Part shown: in pieces, positions 34,921 through 44,047 of the stretch
How the letters are laid out: every line of letters begins with the position of its first letter
How positions within the stretch are numbered: position 1 is the first letter of the stretch
Assembly (NCBI RefSeq): GCF_002532075.1
Contig: NZ_LYXE01000089.1
Coordinates: 1-63,799 of the forward strand
Length of the DNA: 63,799 nt
Direction: 5' to 3'
From: Candidatus Chloroploca asiatica
Lineage (GTDB): Bacteria > Chloroflexota > Chloroflexia > Chloroflexales > Chloroflexaceae
Position numbers and translations under genes: made by a program
Notes under the pieces: model-generated
What the model was told of the DNA's origin: nothing
Database searches by the model: none
Seen by the model: only the letters and a program-made list of their open reading frames with translations

Positions 34921-35940
34921 TTAGCCCCCGGCGCGGAGCCATCCAACAGCATCTTTTGCCCAGTAGGTGATGATCATATCGGCCCCAGCGCGCGCAATCG
35001 AGGTGAGGCTCTCCATGGCGACGCGGCGCTCATCGATCCAGCCACGCTCGGCGGCGGCTTTGACCATACTGTATTCACCGCTCACCTGGTAGGCCGCGAG
35101 TGGCAATGCAAAGTTGTCGCGCACCTTGCTAATAATATCGAGGTACGCGAGGGCCGGTTTAACCATGAGCATATCGGCCCCTTCCTCGACATCAAGGCGC
35201 ACTTCGCGCATGGCCTCGCGGGCATTGCCCGGATCCATCTGGTACTGGCTGCGATCCCCAAAGCCAGGAGGGCTCTCGGCGGCGTCACGGAAGGGACCGT
35301 AGAAGCCCGAGGCATATTTGGCTGCGTAGCTCATGATCGCTGTATTGATCAGACCAGCCTCATCGAGTGACGTACGGATCGTGTGGATCATGCCATCGAT
35401 CATGCCCGAGGGGGCGATGACATCAGCCCCAGCCTGCGCATGAACGACCGACGCCTTGGCGAGAAGTTCAAGCGTTGCATCGTTCAGCAGATAGCCTTCG
35501 CTCTCGTGCTCGTCATACCCAGGGACACCGGGCTGGTTGATGAGACCACAATGGCCGTGGTCAGTATATTCGCAGCAGCACATATCCGAAATCACGATCA
35601 ACTGCGGCACGGCTTGCTTGATGGCATAGGCTGCCTGAGGGACAATGCCTTCGGGATCGAAATTTTCACTACCACATGCATCTTTGTGGTTGGGAATGCC
35701 AAAGAGTAAAACGGCAGGCAAACCAAGCTCAGCCAACTCCTCGGCTTCACGCACCGCACGATCAACCGACAGTTGCGCGTGCCCGGGCATCGAACCAATC
35801 GGGCGACTCACGCCCGTCCCATGACGAATAAAGAGCGGCGCGATCAACTGATCAACCCGGACAGTCGTCTCACGCACCATCCGGCGCAGGGCGTCTGTCC
35901 GCCGTAAGCGGCGCGGGCGAATGTGGGGATATCCAGCCAT
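34921..35940 (-). CDS. hemB: Delta-aminolevulinic acid dehydratase (porphobilinogen synthase), zinc type
   Basis: 339 residues. It joins two 5-aminolevulinate molecules. Motifs: [26 protein letters not shown], the zinc-binding [16 protein letters not shown] (three Cys in the C-x-C-x7-C spacing, plus an extra Cys), IAPSGMIDG, and the second Schiff-base lysine in [15 protein letters not shown]. The Cys site marks the zinc form rather than the magnesium-only form. Confidence 0.97.
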   Translation of the reverse strand: MAGYPHIRPRRLRRTDALRRMVRETTVRVDQLIAPLFIRHGTGVSRPIGSMPGHAQLSVDRAVREAEELAELGLPAVLLFGIPNHKDACGSENFDPEGIVPQAAYAIKQAVPQLIVISDMCCCEYTDHGHCGLINQPGVPGYDEHESEGYLLNDATLELLAKASVVHAQAGADVIAPSGMIDGMIHTIRTSLDEAGLINTAIMSYAAKYASGFYGPFRDAAESPPGFGDRSQYQMDPGNAREAMREVRLDVEEGADMLMVKPALAYLDIISKVRDNFALPLAAYQVSGEYSMVKAAAERGWIDERRVAMESLTSIARAGADMIITYWAKDAVGWLRAGG

Positions 35941-35971
35941 GCGGTGAACCTTTCTTGAGGTACTGGTACTG

Positions 35972-36018
35972 TGCGCTGGTCGAACAAACCAGCGTAGCTG
36001 ATGTGTTCGACCAGCGCA
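35972..36018. repeat. Module C variant hairpin between hemB and hemD
   Basis: Outer arms TGCGCTGGTCGAACA (35972-35986) and complement (36004-36018) are perfect. The inner part has a few mismatches around CAGC-gta-GCTG. It shares TGGTCGAACAA with 15856-15904 and its apex with 32137-32147. Confidence 0.7.
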
Positions 36019-36022
36019 ACAC

Positions 36023-36808
36023 TCAACTTTTTATGTCAAGCAATGCTGCAATCAAACCCTCTTCGGTATATGGGTCAGCGACAGCGGCGGGGAGGAGGGT
36101 CAATTCGCGGCAGACATCAGCAGTCGCCGGGCCAATGCAGATAATCGTCGTATGCCGAGCGGCGTCAAGGCCATGCACGCCGATCTGTTGGACAAAATAG
36201 CGTGCCGTGGAGCCACTGGTAAAGAGGATGACATCAAGCTCGCCTGCAGCAAGCATGGCCGCCAGTTCCTCGCCGCCAGGGGCCGGGACAGTGCGATAGG
36301 CAATCACCCGGTCAACGATCGCCCCGGCAGCCCGGAGCCGTTCTTCGAGCACCGGACGCGACAGGTCGGCGTTGGGTAAGAGGACATGGCGTCCGACCAG
36401 CTCACCCATCACCCCAGCGAGTTCTTCACCAAGAAAGCGCTCGGGCATAGCCGCCGGGGTCACCCCCAATAACCGCTGACATGCTTCAGCCGTCGCTGGG
36501 CCAACGGCCCCGATCTGCAACAGTGGTTGCGTGCGCAATTGACCGACCTGATCACCGAGGCCACAGGCAACCGCCTCGACCGTAGTCACACTGGTCAAGA
36601 GCAACCAGTGATAGGCACCTGCCGCCAACCGGGTCAAGGCTTCGGCGAGCAGGGCAGGCTCGGCGGGAGGCCCATAGGCGATGGTTGGACGCACCAGTGG
36701 GATCGCGCCCAGATTGTGTAGACGCTGAACCAGACCATCCGAGCGTTCTGCCGCCCGCGTCACCAGCACACGCACCCCGTCCAGCGGCAACTCTTGTGCC
36801 ACGCTCAT
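36023..36808 (-). CDS. hemD: Uroporphyrinogen-III synthase
   Basis: 261 residues. The sequence is variable in this family, but the two-domain layout is recognisable: [33 protein letters not shown] at the start, [75 protein letters not shown] and [14 protein letters not shown]. It inverts ring D and closes the macrocycle. Its place between hemC and hemB confirms it. Confidence 0.95.
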   Translation of the reverse strand: MSVAQELPLDGVRVLVTRAAERSDGLVQRLHNLGAIPLVRPTIAYGPPAEPALLAEALTRLAAGAYHWLLLTSVTTVEAVACGLGDQVGQLRTQPLLQIGAVGPATAEACQRLLGVTPAAMPERFLGEELAGVMGELVGRHVLLPNADLSRPVLEERLRAAGAIVDRVIAYRTVPAPGGEELAAMLAAGELDVILFTSGSTARYFVQQIGVHGLDAARHTTIICIGPATADVCRELTLLPAAVADPYTEEGLIAALLDIKS

Positions 36809-36829
36809 CGTTGACGTCCCTTCTTCCCG

Positions 36830-37813
36830 CTAGCTACCGACGACCTGCTGCAAAATTGCGGCCGCACCCTGTGCCAGCAAGTCATCAGCCAACGCCAGGC
36901 CGAGGGCTTCAGCGTCATCAGGCGAACCATAGCATACGCCTTGCACAACAGTCGTGCCATCAACAGAACCAACGAGACCACGCACATACAACGTTCCATC
37001 GGCCTCGCGTTCAGCATAGGCAGCCATCGGCACCTGACAACCGCCCTCCAGGCGCCGCAAGAAAGCCCGTTCAGCCAGCGCGGTCGCCCGGGTGACCGCG
37101 TGGTCAAGAGGCGCAAGCAGATCGAGGGTCACGTGATCATCAGCGCGGCACTCGATTGCCAGCGTACCCTGGGCCACGGCAGGCAGCATCATCTCGGCAG
37201 GGATCGGATAGGCAACAAACGCCACCCCATCACTCTCGAGCGAACCATCGGGTTCAAGCAAGCCAAGACGGGCCAGACCAGCCGCCGCGAGGATCAACGC
37301 ATCATACTGACCCTCGGCCAATTTACGCAGGCGCGTATCAACATTGCCGCGCACATCACGCAGATCCAGATCGGGCCGGAGCGCCCGCAACTGGCAGGCA
37401 CGCCGCAGCGAACTCGTCCCGACCACAGCGCCCTGCGCCAAGCCAAGCACCCCATCAAGCGCGCCCTGCCCCTGGTCAGGCACCACCAGCACATCAAGTG
37501 GCGAGACCCGCTCGGGGAAAGCGGCGAGGGTCAAGCCATCAGGAACCTGGGAGGGCAGATCTTTGCAACTATGGACACAGAGATCAACCTCGTGATCGAG
37601 CAGGGCCTGCTCGAGTTCTTTGACAAAGAGCCCCTTATCGCCAACCGCCGAGAGGGCCACATCGAGCACCCGATCGCCTTTGGTCGAAATCACCTTCAAC
37701 TCGATCACCAGACCGGGGTGCAACATCCGAAGCGTTGCCGCCATCATCTCTGACTGCGCCAGAGCCAACCGTGAACCACGCGTGCCAAGAATAAGCGGAC
37801 GTTCCATACGCAT
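36830..37813 (-). CDS. hemC: Porphobilinogen deaminase (hydroxymethylbilane synthase)
   Basis: 327 residues. It starts RPLILGTRGSRLALAQSEMM; KGDRVLDVALSAVGDKGLFVKELEQALL and HSCKDLPSQVPDGL follow. The dipyrromethane cofactor is held by the Cys in RRLEGGCQVPMAAYAE. It condenses four porphobilinogens. It lies 20 nt after hemA and 21 nt before hemD. Confidence 0.97.
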   Translation of the reverse strand: MRMERPLILGTRGSRLALAQSEMMAATLRMLHPGLVIELKVISTKGDRVLDVALSAVGDKGLFVKELEQALLDHEVDLCVHSCKDLPSQVPDGLTLAAFPERVSPLDVLVVPDQGQGALDGVLGLAQGAVVGTSSLRRACQLRALRPDLDLRDVRGNVDTRLRKLAEGQYDALILAAAGLARLGLLEPDGSLESDGVAFVAYPIPAEMMLPAVAQGTLAIECRADDHVTLDLLAPLDHAVTRATALAERAFLRRLEGGCQVPMAAYAEREADGTLYVRGLVGSVDGTTVVQGVCYGSPDDAEALGLALADDLLAQGAAAILQQVVGS

Positions 37814-37833
37814 TCTGTCCTTGCCAGACGGTC

Positions 37834-39150
37834 TTACATCGTCTCAAGATTAAAGAGTTCTGTCACCATTGCGGCATAACGCTGACCATCACCGTGCGCT
37901 GCAGCATCACGGAGACAACGCGTCGGTGGATGCAACAACTTGTTCACCAAGCTGCGCGTAAGGCCCTCAATCACCGTACGTTGCTCGGGCGAAAGATCGC
38001 GTAGGCGGCGCAGGGCACGATCAAGCTCGGCATTGCGTACCGTCTCGGCCCGTTCGCGCAAGCGGGTCAAAGCCGGCACGGCATCCTGGGTTTGACACCA
38101 GGCTTGAAAGGCTGCCACCTCGGCTGTCGCAATCGCCTCGGCCGTACTGACAGCCCCGGCTCGATGCCCCAACGTCGCTCGCACCACCTCTTGCAGATCA
38201 TCAACCGTGCAGAGATGGACACCGGGCACCGTCGCAACATCACCGGCAATATCACGTGGAACAGCCAGATCAATCAAGAGCATACAGGGCTGTTCGCGTG
38301 GGCCCGACACACCCACGGCGCGCGCCTGCGCCTTGGTCGTCATCGCATTCGCAACGTGCTCACGATAGATGATCGGCACCGGTGCGGCGGTCGAACTGAT
38401 CACGATATCAGCCATCGACAGTGCCTCGGGAAGATCGTCGAACCCCATCGCAATCGCGTTGTACTGCCGGGCCAGTTGCTGCGCACGCGCCGAGGTACGG
38501 TTCACGATGATGAGCGAGTCGGCCCCATTCGCGAGCAGATTCTGGGCAGCCAGTTCACTCACCTCACCGCCACCGACAAGCAAGATCCGACATCCGGCCA
38601 GATTGCCCAGACGATGTCGTGCGAGTTCAACCCCCGCCTGCGACACACTGGCCGCCCCCTGCCCGAGGGCCGTCTCGCTGCGGACACGCTTGCCAGACGT
38701 CAGCGCATGCTGGAAGAGCCGGTGCAGAATCGGCCCAATGCTCCCGGCCGACTGGGCGGCTTCAAACGCCGTTCGTACCTGACCCTGGATCTGCGCCTCA
38801 CCGAGCACAAGTGAACGCAATCCAGACGCCGTCGCACAGAGGTGGCGCGCAACACTTTCGCCACTGAAAAAGAAGAGCGCCTGGGCAAACTGCTCTTCGT
38901 CCAGGCCGTGAAAATCGGCCAAGAAACGCACAAGACTCTGTGCTGTCGTTGCGCCGTGCGTAACGCCATAGATCTCAACCCGATTACAAGTCGAGAGTAT
39001 CACCGCTTCAGAGAGCAGTGCGGGGCAATCATCGTGAGCGGTTGTCAGTTGCATCAGTGCCGCCGGAATATCCGTCGTGCTGAAGGCCAGCCGTTCGCGA
39101 ATCTCCACCGGTGCCGTTGTGTGATCGAGCCCAGCAAGGAGAAGCTTCAT
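37834..39150 (-). CDS. hemA: Glutamyl-tRNA reductase
   Basis: 438 residues. First enzyme of the C5 route. The catalytic Cys lies in [13 protein letters not shown] near residue 54. [20 protein letters not shown], the NADPH motif [28 protein letters not shown] and the C-terminal helical dimer domain [17 protein letters not shown] all fit. Leader gene of the leftward hem operon. A weak promoter candidate (TTGTCT, 17 nt, TTTATG) lies just upstream on the minus strand. Confidence 0.97.
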   Translation of the reverse strand: MKLLLAGLDHTTAPVEIRERLAFSTTDIPAALMQLTTAHDDCPALLSEAVILSTCNRVEIYGVTHGATTAQSLVRFLADFHGLDEEQFAQALFFFSGESVARHLCATASGLRSLVLGEAQIQGQVRTAFEAAQSAGSIGPILHRLFQHALTSGKRVRSETALGQGAASVSQAGVELARHRLGNLAGCRILLVGGGEVSELAAQNLLANGADSLIIVNRTSARAQQLARQYNAIAMGFDDLPEALSMADIVISSTAAPVPIIYREHVANAMTTKAQARAVGVSGPREQPCMLLIDLAVPRDIAGDVATVPGVHLCTVDDLQEVVRATLGHRAGAVSTAEAIATAEVAAFQAWCQTQDAVPALTRLRERAETVRNAELDRALRRLRDLSPEQRTVIEGLTRSLVNKLLHPPTRCLRDAAAHGDGQRYAAMVTELFNLETM

Positions 39151-39352
39151 ACCTGAGATCCTCAGTATTCCTTCATAAACCTAGGCAAATCTAGACAGAC
39201 AAGAAGAACATAACACCCTAGAGAGTCGATCACTCCCTTGTGATACGGTATCCTTCTCGCTGTGTGTCTACAGGCTTATCCGTCGGCCATCGCGAGCGCT
39301 GGCTCTTGTATCGGGACACGTCCAGCAGCAAAACCAGGGGCATCGACCCGCG

Positions 39353-40651
39353 CTATGCATCACCTGCTACGGCAATCAGCGTCGTAATCTTCTGCTGTTC
39401 GCCACGGAACGCCGAGACATCAATCCGCTGGAGCAAGACCAACGCCGCACAGAGCATCAACGCCTCCAGCATAAAGACGGTGACATACGCACCAACCGGA
39501 CTACCGAGCGTGACACTCATTACATCACGTACAGCCCCGGCCATCACATTACCGACGCCGCGTGCGGCGGCATCGGCCATGCCCCAGGCACCAATAAAGA
39601 GACCAACATTCGCGGGGGTAGTCATATCGAGCATCAAGGCCAGGTTGGTCGTCGTTGCAATACCCGTTCCCAGGCCAAGCACAACGATACCAAGAATGAA
39701 GAGAGGTTGCATATGGAACAGACCACTTGACGCGATCAGGATAAAGCCACAGGCCGCCACGGCTGCCCCAATCGTTGCCGCCGTCTTTTTGGCCAGAAAG
39801 CGGCTCAACAAGAGTCCTTGCAGCAACAGAGAGAAGAGCGTCGCGCTTCCCCAGATCGCTGTGAGTTGCGTCGTTTCACGGACGCTCATGCCAAACGCCT
39901 GCGCCCCAAACGGCTCAAGCAAGACATCCTGGCCAAGGATGGCGGCAAGCAACAGCATCAAATAGACAAAGAAGACCTGAGCGTGGGGATTGCTGACCAC
40001 GGCGCCGACCGCTTCGCGCACACTATGGCGCGCCTGCTCGGTCAACTGCGCATTGCGTGGTTCGAGGCCAATCAGACCAATGGCACTCAGCACAAACGCC
40101 ACCAGGCCACATCCCATAAAGACGCGAACCAGCGCCTCAGAGCTATAGTTTTCCAGCGCTCGTCCAGTGATGGTCGCCGTCAAAATGACGGCGGTGATCA
40201 TCATAAACCACATGACCGCAATCGTACGCGAGCGATCGTTTTCGCCAGACATATCACTAGCGAGGGAGAGGTATGAGACCACCGAAAGGTTATAACCCAA
40301 CCCCCAGAGCGCAAAGGCAAGAATTGAGAAGGCCAGGCCGGGCCAGAAGGTTGCATCCATCATTAGCGCAGCCATCGGTGTCAGCACCGAGCCGGTAATG
40401 CAGAGCAACAGGCCCAACGCAATATAGGGCGTGCGCCGATAGCCAAAAAGAGGATGGTGATCAGAATATTGGCCGAGAAAGGGCTGCAACGGCGACATTA
40501 GGTTGGGCAAAACAATCAGGCCCGCGACCAGGGTCGCCATCAACTGCATCTCGTGGATCATAATCCGGTTGAGGATACCGGTAATCGGTACAAGACAGAC
40601 AGCCACAGCCACATGGAGCAACCCCAGACGAAAGTTCTTGACGATGTTCAT
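39353..40651 (-). CDS. pucC: PucC/BCH2-type major facilitator protein
   Basis: 432 residues with about 12 membrane helices. The BCH2/PucC group is marked by LVAGLIVLPNLMSPLQPFLGQYSDHHPLFGYRRTPYI, GLGYNLSVVSYLSLASDMSGENDRSRT and the LGLGTGIATTTNLALMLDMTTPANVGLFIGAWGMADAAARGVGN stretch. Relatives lie in photosynthesis gene clusters and are thought to help insert bacteriochlorophyll into light-harvesting proteins. It ends the bchM-to-pucC half of the tetrapyrrole region, about 60 nt after hemY. Confidence 0.9.
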   Translation of the reverse strand: MNIVKNFRLGLLHVAVAVCLVPITGILNRIMIHEMQLMATLVAGLIVLPNLMSPLQPFLGQYSDHHPLFGYRRTPYIALGLLLCITGSVLTPMAALMMDATFWPGLAFSILAFALWGLGYNLSVVSYLSLASDMSGENDRSRTIAVMWFMMITAVILTATITGRALENYSSEALVRVFMGCGLVAFVLSAIGLIGLEPRNAQLTEQARHSVREAVGAVVSNPHAQVFFVYLMLLLAAILGQDVLLEPFGAQAFGMSVRETTQLTAIWGSATLFSLLLQGLLLSRFLAKKTAATIGAAVAACGFILIASSGLFHMQPLFILGIVVLGLGTGIATTTNLALMLDMTTPANVGLFIGAWGMADAAARGVGNVMAGAVRDVMSVTLGSPVGAYVTVFMLEALMLCAALVLLQRIDVSAFRGEQQKITTLIAVAGDA

Positions 40652-40712
40652 ACGCTTCTCCCTGCAATCCTTATCCTTGCCTCATCGTAGGCCATACGAG
40701 AGCCTTCAGTAC

Positions 40713-42125
40713 TTATTTCTCTACTGCCACCTGGGCGGGTTGAGCGTGCAGCGCTGCAGCGACCCGTTCGCCCATCGTAGCCCCGTTCTTCCAGCATTTC
40801 GGCACGCCAACCCCACCCCGGTAATTGCCCACAAAGAAGAGTCCTGGCAGGCGTTGCTCGGCCGCTTCGAGGGTAGCAATGCGCTCGGTGTGCCCAAAGG
40901 TATACTGCGGCAACGCGTGTGGCCAACGTGCGACGTTACTCATCGCGGGGAGACCGGTAATGCCCAGCACATCGGCATTCTCGGCGGCAATCGTCTTGAC
41001 CAGACTAGCATCGTCTAGTTCAGTCAGATCAGGCCGCAACGAGCCACCAACCAACGTCGTCGTCAAAACCTTGCCCTCGGGGGCGCGCCCACGGAAGAGC
41101 GTGGAAGACCAGAGAATGCCGAGGAAGTTACGCTGCTCACATGAAGGAGCCAGGACACCAAAGCCATCGAGCGGGTGAGCGACCTGGTCACGCCGATAGC
41201 CAAGATGCACCACATTGACGGGCGCATAGGGAATAGCGCGCAACGCCGCCGCCGCCGCGTTTGCAATGGCGTCAATCAGGTCGGCGGCAACAAAGGCCGG
41301 GGTAGCCAGCACCACCGCCCGCGCCACGACCGGCTCGGTACGGCCATCGCGCTCGACCACCAACCGCCAGTTTGCGCCTTCCTGGAAGAGATCAGTTGCC
41401 CTGGCTGAAGACCAGACCCGATTTGGCCCAAGCGTCCGCGCAATTGCTTTGGGCCAATCGGCGATCCCGCCGGGGAACCCAAAGAGCACACTGCGCATCT
41501 TGGGGCCTTTGGGGGTGCCCTTGGCCGGTCGCTGCCGCCCTTTCAGCATGCCACGCACAATGCTGCCGCCACGCTGCTCGGCCTCCCAGAGCGAAGGAAA
41601 AGCTGCCTTGACCGACATCTTGCGCGGATCACCCGAGTAGACGCCCGAAACAAACGGATCAATCAGGCGTTCGGTTGGTTCAGGACCAAGCCGACGGGTA
41701 AAGAAAGCGGCGACACTCTCATCGGGAGCCCCACTGCGCGGGACAAAGGGCTCACGAACAAAGCGCAACTTGGCCGCCGTCGAGAGCAGCGGAGTCTTGA
41801 TAAGCGCGGGGGGCGAAGAGGGAATGATGGCCGGCTTGCCATCAAGCAAAATATAGCGTTTGGTGCCACTACGATCAGCCGCGATCAACGAATCAAGCAA
41901 CCCCAGATCAGCAAACTCGGCCCACAGCCGCGCATCTTTGGTGGTTACGGTATTGGGGCCACAATCGAGCACATAGCCATCAGGGGTTGTCATGCTCTGC
42001 ATCGAGCCACCAACCTCGGCATGGGCCTCGATAACAAGCACCTCAAAGCCGCGCTTATAGAGCGTATACGCTGCACTCAAACCACTAATTCCACCGCCAA
42101 CAATGACCGCATCATAGGTATGCAT
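40713..42125 (-). CDS. hemY: Protoporphyrinogen oxidase, oxygen-dependent (HemY) type
   Basis: About 470 residues. The FAD site is the N-terminal YDAVIVGGGISGLSAAYTLYKRGFEVLVIEAH. PPO features are VLDCGPNTVTTKDARLW, RLIDPFVSGVYSGDPRKMSVKAAFPSLWEAEQRGGSIVRGML, and the C-terminal LPGLFFVGNYRGGVGVPKC. It oxidises protoporphyrinogen IX to protoporphyrin IX. The ATG at 42125 has GGTGGAG 7 nt upstream; the earlier start would overlap the permease gene. An O2-using enzyme beside hemN, which is anaerobic, is of interest. Confidence 0.93.
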   Translation of the reverse strand: MHTYDAVIVGGGISGLSAAYTLYKRGFEVLVIEAHAEVGGSMQSMTTPDGYVLDCGPNTVTTKDARLWAEFADLGLLDSLIAADRSGTKRYILLDGKPAIIPSSPPALIKTPLLSTAAKLRFVREPFVPRSGAPDESVAAFFTRRLGPEPTERLIDPFVSGVYSGDPRKMSVKAAFPSLWEAEQRGGSIVRGMLKGRQRPAKGTPKGPKMRSVLFGFPGGIADWPKAIARTLGPNRVWSSARATDLFQEGANWRLVVERDGRTEPVVARAVVLATPAFVAADLIDAIANAAAAALRAIPYAPVNVVHLGYRRDQVAHPLDGFGVLAPSCEQRNFLGILWSSTLFRGRAPEGKVLTTTLVGGSLRPDLTELDDASLVKTIAAENADVLGITGLPAMSNVARWPHALPQYTFGHTERIATLEAAEQRLPGLFFVGNYRGGVGVPKCWKNGATMGERVAAALHAQPAQVAVEK

Positions 42126-42139
42126 CTTGCTACTCCACC

Positions 42140-43102
42140 CTAAGATCCACATTCATCTTCATCTGCGCCGGCATGGGTACGATGGTCTTGCGCCATTTCA
42201 GGGGCAAGCAGATCGCGCAAGCCATCGCCCAGCAGATTGAACCCCATCACACTGGCTGTAATTGCCATCCCCGGAAAGAAAGCGACCCACCAGGCCCGAT
42301 CCATGCTATCCCGACCCGAGGCCAATAACGCACCCCATTCGGGGGTTGGTGGTTGCGCCCCAAGGCCAATAAAGCTCAACGCGCCTCCAGCGAGAATGAC
42401 TGTCCCCAGCCGGAGCGTAATGAGCACAACCAGGGGCGAAGTAAGATTGGGCAAGATGTGACGCAGCAAAATACGCCCATCACCAAGCCCCATCGTACGA
42501 GCCGCCTCGACATAGAGCATCTCGCGCGTTGAGAGGGTACCATTCCGCACCATACGATAGTAGCCAGGGATACCCACAAGCCCCAGCGCAATCACGGTCG
42601 TCTGCAACGAAGGCCCGAGCAGGGCCACAAAGACAATCGCCAGCAGCAGGCCCGGCAAGGCCAACCAGGCATCCATGATCCGGGAGAGGATCTGATCAAG
42701 CGGGCCACAATAGTAACCAGCCAGCAAACCAAGGATGATCCCCGAAAACGAACCAATCATCACCGCCGGCACGGCCATCTGCAAAGCTGTGCGCGCACCA
42801 TAGACAACCCGACTAAAGAGATCCCGCCCGAGCCCATCCGTCCCAAACGGATGCGCCAGACCGGGCGGCTGAAAGCGGCTCGCCGGCGCAATCGCATCAG
42901 GGGGTGCCACGGCAAGGAGCGGCGCAAAGAGCGCAGTCAACAGGAGTGTCCCAATCAAGAGGCCACCAACCGTCAGGTTCAACCGCTGCAGTGCCCACAT
43001 CAGACCACGCCGCTGCCGAGTACGCGCCCGACGCAGCGCCCGACGCAGGGGAGCGTGCGCCTGCTTACTCTGATGGAGCCCTGGCTCGATCCGCACTGTC
43101 AT
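42140..43102 (-). CDS. Peptide/nickel-type ABC transporter permease (DppC-like)
   Basis: 320 residues, six membrane helices after a basic cytoplasmic N-terminus. DppC marks are HPFGTDGLGRDLFSRVVYGARTALQMA, LLAGYYCGPLDQILSRIMDAWLALPGLLLAIV and the ATPase-coupling EAARTMGLGDGRILLRHILPNLTSP. It pairs with the permease 2 nt upstream. No ATPase gene (DppD/F) lies in the window, so the ATPase must come from elsewhere. Confidence 0.93.
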   Translation of the reverse strand: MTVRIEPGLHQSKQAHAPLRRALRRARTRQRRGLMWALQRLNLTVGGLLIGTLLLTALFAPLLAVAPPDAIAPASRFQPPGLAHPFGTDGLGRDLFSRVVYGARTALQMAVPAVMIGSFSGIILGLLAGYYCGPLDQILSRIMDAWLALPGLLLAIVFVALLGPSLQTTVIALGLVGIPGYYRMVRNGTLSTREMLYVEAARTMGLGDGRILLRHILPNLTSPLVVLITLRLGTVILAGGALSFIGLGAQPPTPEWGALLASGRDSMDRAWWVAFFPGMAITASVMGFNLLGDGLRDLLAPEMAQDHRTHAGADEDECGS

Positions 43103-43104
43103 CG

Positions 43105-44034
43105 TTAGACTGCCTCGTGGCCAATGCGTGGGTCAAGCAACGCATGGACAACATCTACCAGCACATTCAGGAACACGACGATTACCGCAATCAACAGCAC
43201 CGCCCCAAGCACCACCGGCAGATCACGGTCAAAGACCGCCTGCACGAGCAAGCGCCCCAACCCGGGCCACCCAAAGATCGTCTCGATCACAAAGGCCCCG
43301 CCGAGCATCTGCCCAAGGTAGAGCCCGATCAGCGTAATGACTGGCATCAGGCTATTGGGCAAGAGATGCCGCCCCCAGACCGTAACTGGCCCAAGCCCTT
43401 TGGCGCGAGCGGTACGCACATAATCGGCACCCTTCACATCAAGCAGACTGGCCCGCACCAACCGTGCCACCACCGCCGCCGCTGGCAAAGCCAGCGCGAC
43501 CGTTGGCAGGATCAGATGCTGTGGGGTACCTGCGCCAAGCACAGGTAACCAGCGCAAATGCAGGCCAAAGACCAAGATCATCAACAGGGCAATCCAGAAG
43601 GTCGGCAACGCCTGCCCCAACGTCATAAAACCCATCACCAGCAGATCAAACCAACCCCGCGGACGCGCCGCAGCGACGGCACCAGCCAAGCCACCCACGG
43701 CAACGGCGACACTCATCGCCGTCACCGCAAGCACAAACGTATACTTAAACCGCTCGGCTACCAGTGTGCCCACCGAACGCCCCGAAATCACCGAGCGTCC
43801 TAGATCACCTTCAAAGACTGCCGCCGTGAGAAAGTTGCTATAACGTACCAATAACGGCAGATCCAACCCCATACTGCTGCGGATCGCCGCCATCTGCTCG
43901 GCACTGGCGGTTTCACCCACCAGCGTATCGGCCGCATCACCAGGGGCCAGTTCCAGCATCACAAAAGTGAAGAAACTGACAGCCAGCAATACAGCAAGCG
44001 CCCCTAGCAGACGGCGAACGAGAAAACGCAGCAT
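43105..44034 (-). CDS. Peptide/nickel-type ABC transporter permease (DppB-like)
   Basis: 309 residues, six membrane helices. Typical DppB sequence: LRFLVRRLLGALAVLLAVSFFTFVMLELAPGDAA, MGLDLPLLVRYSNFL, GDLGRSVISGRSV, and the coupling loop YVRTARAKGLGPVTVWGRHLLPNSLMPVI, then GGAFVIETIFGWPGLGRLLVQAV. It follows the binding-protein gene by 13 nt. Confidence 0.94.
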   Translation of the reverse strand: MLRFLVRRLLGALAVLLAVSFFTFVMLELAPGDAADTLVGETASAEQMAAIRSSMGLDLPLLVRYSNFLTAAVFEGDLGRSVISGRSVGTLVAERFKYTFVLAVTAMSVAVAVGGLAGAVAAARPRGWFDLLVMGFMTLGQALPTFWIALLMILVFGLHLRWLPVLGAGTPQHLILPTVALALPAAAVVARLVRASLLDVKGADYVRTARAKGLGPVTVWGRHLLPNSLMPVITLIGLYLGQMLGGAFVIETIFGWPGLGRLLVQAVFDRDLPVVLGAVLLIAVIVVFLNVLVDVVHALLDPRIGHEAV

Positions 44035-44047
44035 AAGGACAATCCTC

